Shown here: positions 6,007-6,526 of the stretch, one piece after another | How the letters are laid out: each line of letters starts with the position of its first letter | Position numbering within the stretch: position 1 is the stretch's first letter | Source of the DNA: Phycisphaerae bacterium | GTDB lineage: Bacteria > Planctomycetota > Phycisphaerae > UBA1845 > UTPLA1 | Assembly: GCA_029259995.1 (NCBI GenBank) | Contig: JAJDEC010000208.1 | Span: 1 to 6,526 of the forward strand | DNA length: 6,526 nucleotides | Direction: 5' to 3' | The notes under the pieces: model-generated | What the model saw: the letters and a program-made list of their open reading frames with translations, nothing else | What the model was told of the DNA's origin: nothing | Database searches by the model: none | Program-made: the position numbers and the translations under genes

Positions 6007-6089
6007 CCGCAAGTGGGGAAACTTGAACGCGGGTACTGCGTCGTGTGTAGGGACGGCGTACCGCCTTGTCCAAAGGATCTTCTCCCCAC
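6007..6089 (+). ncRNA. Candidate structured 5' leader RNA element
   Basis: Just downstream of the promoter, several stems can be drawn by eye. Stem 1 is CCGC-AAGT, loop GGGGAA, ACTT, a four-base bulge, then GCGG (6007-6032). Stem 2 is GGTAC, a 2x2 internal loop, CGTC, a nine-base loop, GACG and GTACC (6032-6062). Stem 3 is CCTT-GTCCA-AAGG (6064-6076). In addition GTGGGGA (6013-6019) is perfectly complementary to TCCCCAC (6083-6089), so the loop of stem 1 could form a pseudoknot, or an alternative long-range helix could enclose stems 2 and 3. I do not recognise a known riboswitch class. No folding energy was computed. Confidence 0.3.
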
Positions 6090-6121
6090 GTATCTTCTAC
6101 ATCGCCGAATGGAGGCATGCT

Positions 6122-6313
6122 ATGGGGCATCACCGCGCCCTTGTGTCTCTGGAATGCCGCGACGAAGGGAATCCTCGCGAGAAAGGGTTGGTCAAGGTCC
6201 TGTTGACGCGTGGTTCTTGCGCGCGTCGCGATCGGATCGCCCCGAGAGACGGGTATTCTGAGAAAATCAAAAGTCCGGGACGTGCCTTGGTTCGTCTACT
6301 AAGGAAAGACTGA
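6122..6313 (+). CDS. Doubtful small ORF (63 residues) in the leader of the beta-helix gene
   Basis: ATG 6122 follows GGAGG (6111-6115) with six bases between and the frame runs 63 codons to TGA at 6311-6313, ending 49 bases before the next gene. The translation is Arg- and Lys-rich (about one residue in four), has no signal or membrane segment, and resembles nothing I know. Codon third positions show no strong bias. The ribosome binding site is the only support; it may simply be part of a long untranslated leader. Confidence 0.25.
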   Translation: MGHHRALVSLECRDEGNPREKGLVKVLLTRGSCARRDRIAPRDGYSEKIKSPGRALVRLLRKD

Positions 6314-6362
6314 GCCACAGATGGCGCAAATTCCCCCCAACACGAAAGCGAAGGAGTGAGTC

Positions 6363-6526
6363 ATGTACGCTATTGGATCGAAACGCCTGTATTCTTATCT
6401 ACTGATCGCAGGGATTGCCCTTGCGATGCCGGCGCTGGCCAACGCCGCAACGATCAATGTGCCCGCCGATTTCGGCACCATTCAGGGCGCAATCAATGCC
6501 GCCTCCGCCGGTGACACGATTCTCGT
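6363..6526 (+). CDS. Secreted parallel beta-helix (pectin-lyase-fold) protein, N-terminal part, runs off the right edge
   Basis: Only the first 54 residues are present. Residues 1-28 are a clear Sec signal peptide: a positive N-region with K7 and R8, a hydrophobic core LLIAGIALAM, and an ALANA cleavage region (probably after A28). The mature start TINVPADFGTIQGAINAAS (residues 30-48) followed by AGDTI is the standard opening of right-handed beta-helix proteins, of the NosD/DUF1565/pectate-lyase-like kind, where I-P-x-D-x-x-T-I-Q-x-A-I caps the first coil. Such proteins in environmental bacteria are often very long, exported surface proteins or polysaccharide lyases; which kind applies cannot be told from the N-terminus. 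AAGGAG (6351-6356) lies six bases before the ATG. The gene has its own promoter region and a long leader. Confidence 0.87.
   Translation, partial: MYAIGSKRLYSYLLIAGIALAMPALANAATINVPADFGTIQGAINAASAGDTIL

Noticed and set aside
6321..6359. A 12-codon ORF directly before the beta-helix gene
   Set aside because: It has no ribosome binding site at usable distance and its last codons are simply the ribosome binding site of the next gene.

Overview
The window reads as ordinary chromosomal DNA from a free-living bacterium with moderately high GC and genes scattered on both strands. The gene types (a heparinase II/III-type polysaccharide lyase, a secreted parallel beta-helix protein, a membrane-anchored CBM9-like protein, lone lipoproteins), the loose single-gene organisation and the long non-coding gaps resemble Planctomycetota (Phycisphaera-like) or a related environmental lineage. 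That placement is an inference from style, not from a marker gene.

Layout from left to right. The 5' part of a heparinase II/III-family gene runs off the left edge on the minus strand (1-524). A 430-base gap with two small palindromes follows, then a complete tRNA-Asp(GUC) gene on the minus strand (956-1029) with a plausible sigma70-type promoter. A second gap (1030-1391) leads to a plus-strand gene for a membrane-anchored protein with a CBM9-like beta-sandwich (1392-2300). It converges on a minus-strand gene for an uncharacterised protein of 183 residues (2335-2886). Divergent from that is a lipoprotein of the COG4324 predicted-aminopeptidase type with an HELTH zinc motif (3115-4182). It converges, with only 16 bases between, on a small minus-strand lipoprotein gene with a C-terminal coiled coil (4199-4636). 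After a 347-base gap comes a minus-strand O-methyltransferase gene of the caffeoyl-CoA/COG4122 type (4984-5652) with a long leader. The last 700 bases hold a good plus-strand promoter, a roughly 360-base leader with several possible RNA stems, and the start of a secreted beta-helix (pectin-lyase-fold) protein (6363 to the right edge).

The genes do not form an operon: neighbours alternate in strand and each seems to have its own promoter region. The only shared theme is the cell envelope and extracellular polysaccharide (lyase, CBM9-like protein, two lipoproteins, beta-helix protein), and this is too loose to call a system. I see no CRISPR array, insertion sequence, phage module or defence locus. 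The items most worth a second look are the structured leader upstream of the beta-helix gene, the uncharacterised 183-residue protein, and the leader of the methyltransferase gene with its short, well-primed reading frame.
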